Notes under the pieces: model-generated
What the model saw: only the letters and a program-made list of their open reading frames with translations
What the model was told of the DNA's origin: nothing
Databases searched by the model: none
Shown: positions 1 through 5,212 of the stretch, piece by piece
Layout: each line of letters begins with the position of its first letter
How positions within the stretch are numbered: the first letter of the stretch is position 1
NCBI GenBank assembly: GCA_037190175.1
Contig: JBBCJM010000164.1
Span: forward strand, 1-5,410
Source: JBBCJM01 sp037190175
GTDB taxonomy: Bacteria > Pseudomonadota > Alphaproteobacteria > Rhodobacterales > Rhodobacteraceae
Reading direction: 5' to 3'
Length of the DNA: 5,410 nt
Made by a program: the position numbers and the translations under genes

Positions 1-1
1 C

Positions 2-133
2 ATCTGGGCGTGGGAGGTGGATAACGATGGGTATTGGGACGTGGTGAAGCCAAGCTGGATCGAGCAGCCGGCTGAATACATCCGGAAGGACGCCAGAACG
101 GTTTTTCATATCGTGGAAGGTGGTGAAGCATGA
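2..133 (+). CDS. C-terminal end of an unidentified phage protein (5' truncated by window)
   Basis: Frame 2 is open from the window edge for 43 codons and ends in TGA at 131-133. The stop overlaps the portal ATG at 130 (ATGA), the usual junction of coupled genes in this cassette. The visible residues are rich in aromatic and charged amino acids (IWAWEVDNDGYWDVV near the start) and end in VEGGEA. I do not recognise the family. In phages of this layout the position before the portal is often filled by the large terminase subunit or a small uncharacterised protein. Nothing visible here (no nuclease or ATPase motif) decides between them. The reading frame itself is well supported by the overlap and by the portal Shine-Dalgarno lying inside it; the function is unknown. 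Confidence 0.6.
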   Translation: MWAWEVDNDGYWDVVKPSWIEQPAEYIRKDARTVFHIVEGGEA

Positions 134-1809
134 ACGCCCCCGCCCGTCAGATCGGCGCCGAACGGTCGCCCCTTGCCCGCCAGATCTTCGACCGCTTCGA
201 GGAGCTGAAATCCGACCGCAATCAGCGCGCGGGCGAACTGGACGCGGTGGCGCGCATCTACCGGCCGCAGCGGGCCGGGTTTCACGGGTCCACCGGCGAG
301 CGCAACCAGTGGAACCTGCACGAGCTGTTCAACTCCACCACACTGGTTGCGGCCGGAAACCTGACGGCCAGCCTGTATTCCACCCTGTGCAACCCGGCCA
401 ACGACTGGTTCCAGGCCACCACGCTGGATCGCGACCTGGCCGAATGGCACACGGTCAAGGAATGGCTGGACATCGTGTCGCGCCGGATGCTGGCCAGCTT
501 TTCGCCGGGCGTGTCGAACTTCTACAGCTCGGCCGTGACCTGGCTGGCCGATGTGCCGGTGCTGGGCACCGGCTTCCTGATCAGCGACGAAGGCAGCGGC
601 CGCACGCGGCTGATCGACACCTGCATTTCGCCGGCGGATGGGGTGTTCGCTGTCGATGCCGACGGCATGGCGGACGAGCTGATCGTCGAGCGCTGGCTAT
701 CGCCCATGGCCGCCGCGCGGTTCTACGGGGCAGAGAACCTGCCCCCGCGGCTGCGCGACCGGGCCGCAGCGGGCAAAACGAACGAGCGCACCCGGTTCAT
801 CCAGGCGATCCAGCCGAACGACGATTACACGCCCGGGCGGCTGGGCACCAAGGGCATGCCCTATGTCAGCACCCATGTCAGCGAAGACGGCATGGCGCTG
901 GTGAAACAGGGCGGCATGCGGGAACAGCCCTTCGCCGTGCCGCGCTGGGATACCGACGGCGCCAACCCATGGGGGCGCGGCCTGGGCTATCTGACCCTGG
1001 CGTCGGGCCGGAAGTTGCAGGCGATCACGCGCGACAACCTGTCCGCCGGGGCGCTGGCGGCCAAGCCGCCAATGGGCACGGTCGGCACCCGAGCCATCAA
1101 GGAAGGGGCCCGGATCGCGCCCGGCACCTTCCTGCACGGGGCGATCAGCCATACCGGCCAGCAGCTGGTGCGCCCGATCACCACCTTCAACGGCCTGCCG
1201 ATCACGGCCGAACAGGAGCGCCAGAGCAAGGAAGAGGTCGAGAACGCCTGGCACGCCCAGCTGCTGTCCCTGGTCGGCCGCACCGGCCTTGGTCCGCTGG
1301 AGGTGATCGAGCGGATGGAAGAGCGCCTGCGCCTTCAGGCTCCCTTCCTTGGCCGGACCCAGACCGAGGGGCTGGCCTTCGTGCTGGAACGCCGGTTCGG
1401 CCTGCTGTTCCGGGCCGGACAGTTCCCGCCGCCGCCGCGCGAGATGGCGAACCAGCCGCTGGAAATCCGGTTCACCTCGGTTGCGGCGCTGGCGCAGCGA
1501 GCACAGGAGGGCGTGGCGGCCGCGCGTCTGCTGGAAGATACCTACAAGCTGGCGGGCGCCCAACCCGATCCGGCGGCCGCGGCCGAGGTCTGGGACAACG
1601 TGGACACCGACCGCGCCCTTGGCGTCCTGGCCGAGGCACGCGGTGCGCCGGCCAGCATGCTGCGCAGCCCCGAGGATCGCGAGGCCCGGCGCCAGCAGCG
1701 CGCCCAGGCGGCGCAGGCGCAGCAGATGATGGCGATGGCCCAACAGGGCGCGGCGGCCGCGAAGGACATGGCAGCCGCGATGGGTCCGGCGGAAGGGGGT
1801 GCAGTATGA
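130..1809 (+). CDS. Portal protein (T7-like head-to-tail connecting protein)
   Basis: 559 aa, the size expected for podovirus-type portals. By resemblance it belongs to the bacteriophage head-to-tail connecting family (PF12236-like). Portals of this type form a dodecameric ring at one capsid vertex through which DNA is packaged and ejected. Visible hallmarks are an N-terminal helical stretch with YRPQRAGF (about 44-51), the conserved helix and turn from about residue 75 (AGNLTASLYSTLCNPANDWF), a central GRGLGYLTLASGRKL segment (about 282-296), and the AAKPPM motif (about 310-315). The last 40 residues are rich in Ala, Gln and Met, which is common at portal C-termini. The ATG at 130 is preceded by GGAAGG at 115-120 and overlaps the stop of the preceding gene. 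The end overlaps the next gene by ATGA. No frameshift or missing segment was seen. The family assignment comes from recognising the sequence pattern, not from a search. Confidence 0.93.
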   Translation: MNAPARQIGAERSPLARQIFDRFEELKSDRNQRAGELDAVARIYRPQRAGFHGSTGERNQWNLHELFNSTTLVAAGNLTASLYSTLCNPANDWFQATTLDRDLAEWHTVKEWLDIVSRRMLASFSPGVSNFYSSAVTWLADVPVLGTGFLISDEGSGRTRLIDTCISPADGVFAVDADGMADELIVERWLSPMAAARFYGAENLPPRLRDRAAAGKTNERTRFIQAIQPNDDYTPGRLGTKGMPYVSTHVSEDGMALVKQGGMREQPFAVPRWDTDGANPWGRGLGYLTLASGRKLQAITRDNLSAGALAAKPPMGTVGTRAIKEGARIAPGTFLHGAISHTGQQLVRPITTFNGLPITAEQERQSKEEVENAWHAQLLSLVGRTGLGPLEVIERMEERLRLQAPFLGRTQTEGLAFVLERRFGLLFRAGQFPPPPREMANQPLEIRFTSVAALAQRAQEGVAAARLLEDTYKLAGAQPDPAAAAEVWDNVDTDRALGVLAEARGAPASMLRSPEDREARRQQRAQAAQAQQMMAMAQQGAAAAKDMAAAMGPAEGGAV

Positions 1810-2078
1810 CCAGTCCTCTGGAAGATGATCCCGAACTGTGCCGTCTGGCTGGCGCGTTCCTGAAGCGTGCGCGTGAGCTGGGGGCATTGGCCGGGGTCTG
1901 CATGGCCGTCACCGAAACCGATGGATACACCCTGCTGGGCGGCGAGTTCTACGATGATACCTTCGGCGTGTTGATCCAGCAGTTTGCCGACCTGCGCCGC
2001 AAGATGCTCCAGGATGCAGAGACCGAGGACGCCGAGACAGCCGAAGATGCGGTCGATGCGCCCGGGCTTGTGCATTGA
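1806..2078 (+). CDS. Small phage protein of unknown function, 90 aa, acidic tail
   Basis: The ATG at 1806 overlaps the portal stop (ATGA), and a purine-rich GGAAGGGGG at 1791-1799 sits about 6 nt upstream, so start and coupling are well supported. The N-terminal 68 residues look like a small folded domain: a helix (PELCRLAGAFLKRARELG), then a likely beta segment (GVCMAVTETDGYTLLGGEF) and a helix (FGVLIQQFADLRRKML). The last part (about 69-85) is a very acidic repeat-like tail, DAETEDAETAEDAVDA. No transmembrane segment or signal peptide is visible. I do not recognise a family. Its place between portal and scaffold suggests a head-assembly or accessory role, which is inference from position only. 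Confidence 0.8.
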   Translation: MTSPLEDDPELCRLAGAFLKRARELGALAGVCMAVTETDGYTLLGGEFYDDTFGVLIQQFADLRRKMLQDAETEDAETAEDAVDAPGLVH

Positions 2079-2410
2079 TGCGCGCCGTCCGCCTTGCCGC
2101 GATGGCCGCCTATCAGGCGCTTTACGGCCGCCGCGCCACCACCCGGCTGGCCGAGGGCTGGCGCCAGATGCGGCTGGCACCCGAAGTGGTGCGCGACCTG
2201 TGCGTACTCGGCCATCTCTATGAGCCTGACGTGGATCCCGCGACCGGCCGCATCTACCCGGCGGACGAGCTGATCGCCCGATCCGCCCGCAAGACCATGG
2301 CGCTTGCCCTGCTGGCCCGCGCCGAAATCACCCACGAAGAACTGAACATACTGAGGCAGGAAGGTTTCAACGATGCTGCTGGCGATGATGCTTTTGGGCA
2401 GGATGACTGA
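2078..2410 (+). CDS. Small phage protein, 110 aa, possibly Bbp19-like
   Basis: The ATG at 2078 shares its A with the TGA stop of the previous gene (TGATG), indicating translational coupling. No Shine-Dalgarno is obvious, so the start rests on this overlap. An in-frame ATG at 2102 is an alternative, and a TTG at 2075 is less likely. The protein is basic at the N-terminus (RAVRLAAMAAYQALYGRR) and acidic at the C-terminus (DAAGDDAFGQDD). The middle pattern VVRDLCVLGHLYEPDVDP (about 37-54), followed by a helix with SARKTMALALLARAEI (about 69-84), loosely resembles the small Bbp19-type phage proteins found between portal and scaffold genes in podoviruses. I cannot confirm that without a profile search. 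Its last 38 nt overlap the start of the scaffold gene. Function is unknown. Confidence 0.8.
   Translation: MRAVRLAAMAAYQALYGRRATTRLAEGWRQMRLAPEVVRDLCVLGHLYEPDVDPATGRIYPADELIARSARKTMALALLARAEITHEELNILRQEGFNDAAGDDAFGQDD
2358..2364 (+). promoter_or_regulatory. Shine-Dalgarno that fixes the scaffold gene start at 2373
   Basis: AGGAAGG lies 8 nt before the ATG at 2373, inside the end of the 110-aa gene. The competing in-frame ATG at 2403 overlaps the upstream stop but has only an AGG directly touching the start codon, too close to act as a normal site. The sequence therefore favours 2373, although coupled initiation at 2403 is not excluded. Confidence 0.65.
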
Positions 2411-3434
2411 TGCGCGGCTGCGCAACGCGGAAGGGGCGGGCGGTGGCGCTGGTGCGGGCGATGGCGGGGCAGGTGCTGGCGGCGGCCAAGGCGCAGGGGG
2501 ACAGGGCGCTGGAGGCGCGGGTCAAGGCGATGGTGGCGCTGGCGGTGCGGGAACTGGCGGCGGACAGGGCGCGGGCGGCGAGGATGGCCGCCCGTGGTAT
2601 GAAACCCGCCAATGGGCCGACCCCAGCCTGCAACAGCACCTGGTGAAGTCCGGCTACCACAAGGGCACCGCAGACGAGGCGCTGGAGAAGGCGTTGAAGG
2701 GCGAGGTCGCGGCCGTGGCCCGGCTGGGCCGCAACCCGGCAACCCTGCTGGATGCCCCGGCCGAGGGGCAGGTGTTCACCGATTGGCTGAAGTCGAACGG
2801 CCAGAAGTTCGGTGTGCCGGATAGCCCGGACAAATACGACATCAAGCTGCCGGACAACCTGCCCAAAGGCCTGCCGATCAACGAAAAGATGCTGTCGGAT
2901 TTCAAGACCCACGCTCATGCCAAGGGCCTGCCGCCCGCCATCGTGCAGGATGCGGTCAGTTTCTTCGCCAGCAACGTGGGGGCGGAATATACCAAACTGG
3001 CCGCTGATGCTGCGAACGCAGAAACCGTCCTGACGACCGCCTTGCAGGCTGAATGGGGCGGCGAGTGGAAGCAGAACCAGCAGCTGGCCGTGCGCACCTT
3101 CCAGGCGCTGGCGGCGAATGCCAGGCTGACGCCCGAACAGTCCCAGCTGGTGGCGGCCAAGCTGAACGAAGGCATGGGCGATGCCACCCTGCTGAAGTTC
3201 TTCCATGGTATGGCGGCTTTGATGGGCGAGGATACGCTTGCCGTCCCGCGCGGCGGCAATGCCCCCGCCCTGGCCTTGTCCGAGGCGCAGCAACGCAAGG
3301 CGACGATCATGGCCCGGCACACCGGCGACATGGCGCAGGCACGCGCCCGGGGCGATCAGCGGCAGATCGCGGCGCTTCAAAGCGAGCTGACGGGGCTGAA
3401 CGCGATCATCCTTCAGCACGGCGGCAAGACCTGA
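2373..3434 (+). CDS. Scaffold / capsid assembly protein-like, Gly-rich N-terminal segment
   Basis: 353 aa from the ATG at 2373 (strong AGGAAGG 8 nt upstream), or 343 aa if translation begins at 2403. It lies directly before the major capsid gene, the T7 gene 9 position. Residues 21-72 are a Gly/Ala-rich low-complexity segment. It is followed by a typical entry motif (RPWYETRQWADPSLQQHLVK, about 73-92), then FTDWLKSNGQKFGVPDSPDKYDIKLPDNLPKG, which resembles phage scaffold-like proteins that sit before this kind of capsid gene. The rest is largely helical and charged, with probable coiled-coil stretches (about 200-260 and 300-350), suiting a scaffold that oligomerises and binds capsid protein through its C-terminus. 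Cysteine is absent. The first residues from 2373 (MLLAMMLLGRM) are unusually hydrophobic for a scaffold, which leaves some doubt about the start. The role is assigned from position and composition as much as from motif. Confidence 0.8.
   Translation: MLLAMMLLGRMTDARLRNAEGAGGGAGAGDGGAGAGGGQGAGGQGAGGAGQGDGGAGGAGTGGGQGAGGEDGRPWYETRQWADPSLQQHLVKSGYHKGTADEALEKALKGEVAAVARLGRNPATLLDAPAEGQVFTDWLKSNGQKFGVPDSPDKYDIKLPDNLPKGLPINEKMLSDFKTHAHAKGLPPAIVQDAVSFFASNVGAEYTKLAADAANAETVLTTALQAEWGGEWKQNQQLAVRTFQALAANARLTPEQSQLVAAKLNEGMGDATLLKFFHGMAALMGEDTLAVPRGGNAPALALSEAQQRKATIMARHTGDMAQARARGDQRQIAALQSELTGLNAIILQHGGKT
2433..2588 (+). repeat. Gly/Ala-rich low-complexity segment with a degenerate ~23-residue duplication
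   Basis: This part encodes scaffold residues 21-72, of which 32 are Gly and 11 Ala; the rest are Gln, Asp, Thr and Glu. Two imperfect units can be read: residues 29-51 and 52-72 both begin GDGGAG and both carry GGGQGAGG. The matching DNA differs at many third codon positions. The repetition is therefore kept mainly at the protein level and is not a fresh slippage product. Confidence 0.8.
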
Positions 3435-3442
3435 AGACGGAT

Positions 3443-3480
3443 GCGCCCGTGCAGGGCCGGGGTGGGTCTCGCACGGGCGC
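3443..3480 (+). terminator. Strong GC hairpin after the scaffold gene, possible terminator or mRNA-stabilising stem
   Basis: GCGCCCGTGC (3443-3452) and GCACGGGCGC (3471-3480) are perfect reverse complements: a 10-bp stem with an 18-nt loop, starting 9 nt after the scaffold stop. There is no T-run after it, so it is not a classical intrinsic terminator. It may act as a weak terminator, a 3'-end stabiliser or an RNase processing stem between scaffold and capsid messages. The hairpin is certain as sequence; its role is inferred. Confidence 0.5.
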
Positions 3481-3486
3481 GGACGG

Positions 3487-3506
3487 GGCATATGCCTGCA
3501 CAGGCA
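3487..3506 (+). promoter_or_regulatory. Overlapping palindromes upstream of the candidate promoter
   Basis: GGCATATGCC (3487-3496) is a perfect 10-bp palindrome. It overlaps TGCCTG-CA-CAGGCA (3493-3506), so the shared TGCC can pair with GGCA on either side. Two more short dyads follow: GTGGCCAC at 3513-3520 and GCTTG-A-CAAGC at 3531-3541 around the -35. They could be operator sites for a regulator, but no protein or matching site elsewhere in the window supports this. Confidence 0.25.
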
Positions 3507-3532
3507 GCCGCCGTGGCCACCATATTTAGCGC

Positions 3533-3563
3533 TTGACAAGCTGTTGGTCCAGCGAGAAATACT
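3533..3563 (+). promoter_or_regulatory. Candidate sigma70-type promoter for the capsid gene
   Basis: TTGACA at 3533-3538 is a perfect -35 hexamer, in a locally less GC-rich patch (CATATTTAGC just before it). The best -10 candidate is AATACT at 3558-3563 (4 of 6 matches to TATAAT) with a 19-nt spacer, longer than the ideal 17. A start near 3570 would leave a leader of about 165 nt before the capsid GTG. The gap position and the need for abundant capsid protein make a dedicated promoter plausible. The weak -10 keeps confidence moderate. Confidence 0.42.
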
Positions 3564-3690
3564 GATTCGGCAAAGGCGGGTGGTCTCGAAAAACCGGGGT
3601 CCGCTGACCGGGGGGAACAGGCCCCACGCCCACGCGAGCGGCTGCCCTTCCGGGCGCAATCGCCAGGTCGGGTCCGGCTCTGCCGGGGGG

Positions 3691-3727
3691 TCCTCCGAAC
3701 AACGTTGTCCGCAACATGTTCAGAGGA
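3691..3727 (+). promoter_or_regulatory. Stem-loop overlapping the capsid gene Shine-Dalgarno
   Basis: TCCTCCGAACA (3691-3701) is the reverse complement of TGTTCAGAGGA (3717-3727) except for one C-A mismatch (3696/3722): two 5-bp stems stacked across it. The 15-nt loop can form an inner GTTG/CAAC stem with a TCCG tetraloop (3704-3715). The 3' arm contains GAGGA of the AGGAGGGG ribosome binding site (3724-3731), which lies just before the GTG at 3735. Folding would hide part of the site and could tune capsid translation; it could also be an RNase III-type processing stem. The inverted repeat is directly visible; the function is inferred. Confidence 0.5.
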
Positions 3728-3734
3728 GGGGCCC

Positions 3735-4664
3735 GTGAGCTACGCTGAACGTTTTGACCAGACCCACAAGATCAACTACCAGGACGCATGGCGCCTGGCG
3801 GCCGATTACAACGACAGCAAGCTGCGCCACACGGTGTCCGAACAGACCTGTGAGGGCGAGCAGTCGGCGCCCGTCACCTACTACGACAGCGGCAAGGCCA
3901 AGCGCCGCGAGGGCCGCGCGCCCGGCAACATCGACACGCCGGCCAACCGCCGCCGCCGCTGGCTGAAATACCAGCCAACCTTCGACAGCGGCGAATACAT
4001 CGACACGAACGACAAGTTCCAGGGCATGACCAACTTCCAGTCGCCCCTGATGAACCATCACTTCGGCAACGTCCGGCGGTTCATCGACCAGGACGTCATC
4101 ATCGAAGGCCTGTTCGGCGACGCATACGAAGGCGCCCTGGGCGGCACCGTCATCCCGTTCCCGGGCAGCCAGTTGATCGGCCTGACCGTGCAGTCGGGCG
4201 TCGGCACTGGCGCGGTCGGCATGAACCTGGAAAAGATCAAGGCCAGCCGCAAGAAGTTCGCGGGCGCCAAGCACGATCTGGACCAGCAAAGTCCCTTCCT
4301 GCTGGTGACGGCCGAACAGATCGACGACCTGTCCAACGAAATCGAGCTGACCAGCGCCGACTACCGGGCCGAGGCCGGACCGGCCTTCAGCCGCGACGGC
4401 AAGCTGGCGAAGGTCTGGAACCATTTCCTGCTGGAATATCAGGACCTGCCGACCAAGATCGTGTCGGGCCGCGTGGTGCAGCGCAATCCGGCCTATCTGA
4501 AATCCGCCATGATGCTGGGCATCTGGCAGGACGTCCTGTCCAACGCCTGGCCGGACCCCGGCAAATACAACGAGCTGTTCATGAACGTCTGGGCGAACAT
4601 GGACTGCCGGCGGCTGGACGAAACCGGCGTGGTCGAGATCGAAAGCGACTTGTTCGCCGCCTGA
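3735..4664 (+). CDS. Major capsid protein (podovirus-type phage capsid family)
   Basis: 309 aa from GTG at 3735, with AGGAGG at 3724-3729 ending 5 nt before it. A TTG at 3705 in the same frame has no binding site and would place the real one inside the gene, so it is rejected. The pattern matches the capsid family usually paired with this portal type (Phage_capsid_2-like, HK97 fold expected): an N-terminal arm (MSYAERFDQTHKINYQDAW), a charged loop (RRREGRAPGN-like region through RRRRW), DQDVIIEGLFGDAYEG then GGTVIPFPG (about 136-144), the helix GMNLEKIKASRKKFAGA (about 162-178), and PFLLVTAEQIDDLSNEIELTSADY (about 187-210), a family-typical strand-helix segment. It would form the icosahedral shell with the upstream scaffold. 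It has its own leader and possibly promoter, in line with the need for hundreds of copies. No truncation or frameshift was seen. Confidence 0.92.
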   Translation: MSYAERFDQTHKINYQDAWRLAADYNDSKLRHTVSEQTCEGEQSAPVTYYDSGKAKRREGRAPGNIDTPANRRRRWLKYQPTFDSGEYIDTNDKFQGMTNFQSPLMNHHFGNVRRFIDQDVIIEGLFGDAYEGALGGTVIPFPGSQLIGLTVQSGVGTGAVGMNLEKIKASRKKFAGAKHDLDQQSPFLLVTAEQIDDLSNEIELTSADYRAEAGPAFSRDGKLAKVWNHFLLEYQDLPTKIVSGRVVQRNPAYLKSAMMLGIWQDVLSNAWPDPGKYNELFMNVWANMDCRRLDETGVVEIESDLFAA

Positions 4665-4677
4665 TCCGCTTGCCCCT

Positions 4678-4700
4678 CCCGGGCGGGCGCGCTGCCCGGG
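4678..4700 (+). terminator. GC hairpin after the capsid gene, possible attenuator or stabiliser
   Basis: CCCGGGC (4678-4684) and GCCCGGG (4694-4700) pair perfectly as a 7-bp stem around a 9-nt loop, 13 nt after the capsid stop. There is no following T-run, so a full terminator is unlikely. A partial stop or 3' stabiliser that raises capsid mRNA above the downstream genes is plausible. Position and symmetry recall the hairpin after the scaffold gene. Confidence 0.4.
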
Positions 4701-4732
4701 TCATCCTCCAATTCATGCGAGAGGGCCAGACC

Positions 4733-5203
4733 ATGGCTATCGTCAAGCAGAAGTCGACCATCTTCGGGGCGACCGGCGTGTCCGGCTACGTCCCGCCCGA
4801 CAGCGCGGCCCGCAACGGCCTGATCCACCGCATCGCGGGCCGCGTTACGAACGCCGCGACCGACAACACCGGCTCCACCTACCTTCTGGCGGAGTTGCCG
4901 TGGAACGCCATCCTGCTGCATGACAGCACGGTGCGCACGGACAACTGGGGCTTTGCCCAGGCGGTGATTGGCACGCCCGAGGATCCCGACGGGCTGTACG
5001 ATGCGGCCAAGGGGGCCAGCGCCACCGGCGTGGCGGTCTTCGCTGCCTACAGCGCGCGGTGGAACCAGCCGTTGTGGAAACAGGTCGGCCTGGCCGCCAT
5101 GCCGAAGGCCGGTCTTGCCCGTATCCAGTTCGTCGCCGAAGCCGATGCGGCCGGCGCGGGCACGGCGGATTTCGACCTGCGCGTCGCGCTGCATCTGCCC
5201 TGA
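4733..5203 (+). CDS. Conserved phage structural protein following the capsid gene, 156 aa
   Basis: The start is ATG at 4733, with GAGAGGG at 4719-4725 ending 7 nt before it. The in-frame ATG at 4715 lacks such a site and lies before this one, so it is less likely. The protein has no cysteine and is rich in Ala, Gly and Thr, with a likely beta-strand character. The order of motifs resembles the hypothetical structural protein often found right after this capsid type: KQKST near the N-terminus, GSTYLLAELPWNAILLHDS in the middle, then RWNQPLWKQVGL (about 109-120) and a final ADFDLRVAL strand. No catalytic motif, signal peptide or membrane segment is visible. A head decoration or minor virion role is a reasonable guess from position and pattern; no experiment is known to me. 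It ends 9 nt before the next gene, in the same frame. Confidence 0.82.
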   Translation: MAIVKQKSTIFGATGVSGYVPPDSAARNGLIHRIAGRVTNAATDNTGSTYLLAELPWNAILLHDSTVRTDNWGFAQAVIGTPEDPDGLYDAAKGASATGVAVFAAYSARWNQPLWKQVGLAAMPKAGLARIQFVAEADAAGAGTADFDLRVALHLP

Positions 5204-5212
5204 TCGCGCGTC

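Larger units (their letters stand above)
3435..3734 (+). other. 300-nt intergenic region and probable capsid mRNA leader
   Basis: No convincing gene lies here. The short ORFs on both strands have poor start contexts and no family flavour. In order it holds a perfect 10-bp stem hairpin, a cluster of short palindromes (3487-3541), a candidate promoter (TTGACA at 3533), and then about 170 nt in which several short stem-loops can be drawn: GGTC/GACC at 3598-3609, GGGG/CCCC at 3612-3625, GCCC/GGGC at 3644-3655, CCGGC/GCCGG at 3674-3686, and the long one at 3691-3727. ACCGGGG occurs twice (3593 and 3607). Chance stems are common in DNA this GC-rich, so only the first and last hairpins are individually persuasive. 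Confidence 0.7.

Noticed and set aside
697..1887. 396-codon minus-strand ORF opposite the portal
   Set aside because: It is His/Arg/Gly/Leu-rich shadow sequence opposite a clearly recognisable portal gene.
120..2078. 652-codon + strand ORF spanning the portal region
   Set aside because: Its first 1686 nt are a shadow of the portal frame, giving Arg/Pro/Gly-rich nonsense. Only its last 90 codons (from the ATG at 1806) are a real gene.
2410..2646. 78-codon ORF starting by TGATG at the end of the 110-aa gene
   Set aside because: The overlap looks attractive, but it runs out of frame through the Gly-rich scaffold segment, has no binding site, and its Ala/Arg-rich content follows from reading that segment in another frame.
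3492..3536. Possible 14-codon leader peptide in the gap, with GGACGGGG just upstream
   Set aside because: Spacing is only about 3 nt, the peptide has no run of a regulatory amino acid, and the reading ends within the -35 element; chance is likely.
2367..3659. 430-codon minus-strand ORF opposite the scaffold and the gap
   Set aside because: Its composition is typical of antisense of GC-rich coding DNA, it has no recognisable motif, and the + strand scaffold has good signals.
3598..3686. Four short stem-loops in the leader as individual RNA elements
   Set aside because: Each has only 4-5 bp, expected by chance at this GC content; kept only as part of the whole-gap observation.
3716..3748. 10-codon ORF (ATG inside AACATGTT) overlapping the capsid start
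   Set aside because: It has no ribosome binding site, and its ATG lies in the arm of the inferred hairpin.
3720..4424. 234-codon minus-strand ORF opposite the capsid gene
   Set aside because: It is Val/Asp-rich antisense shadow of a recognisable capsid gene, with no supporting signals.
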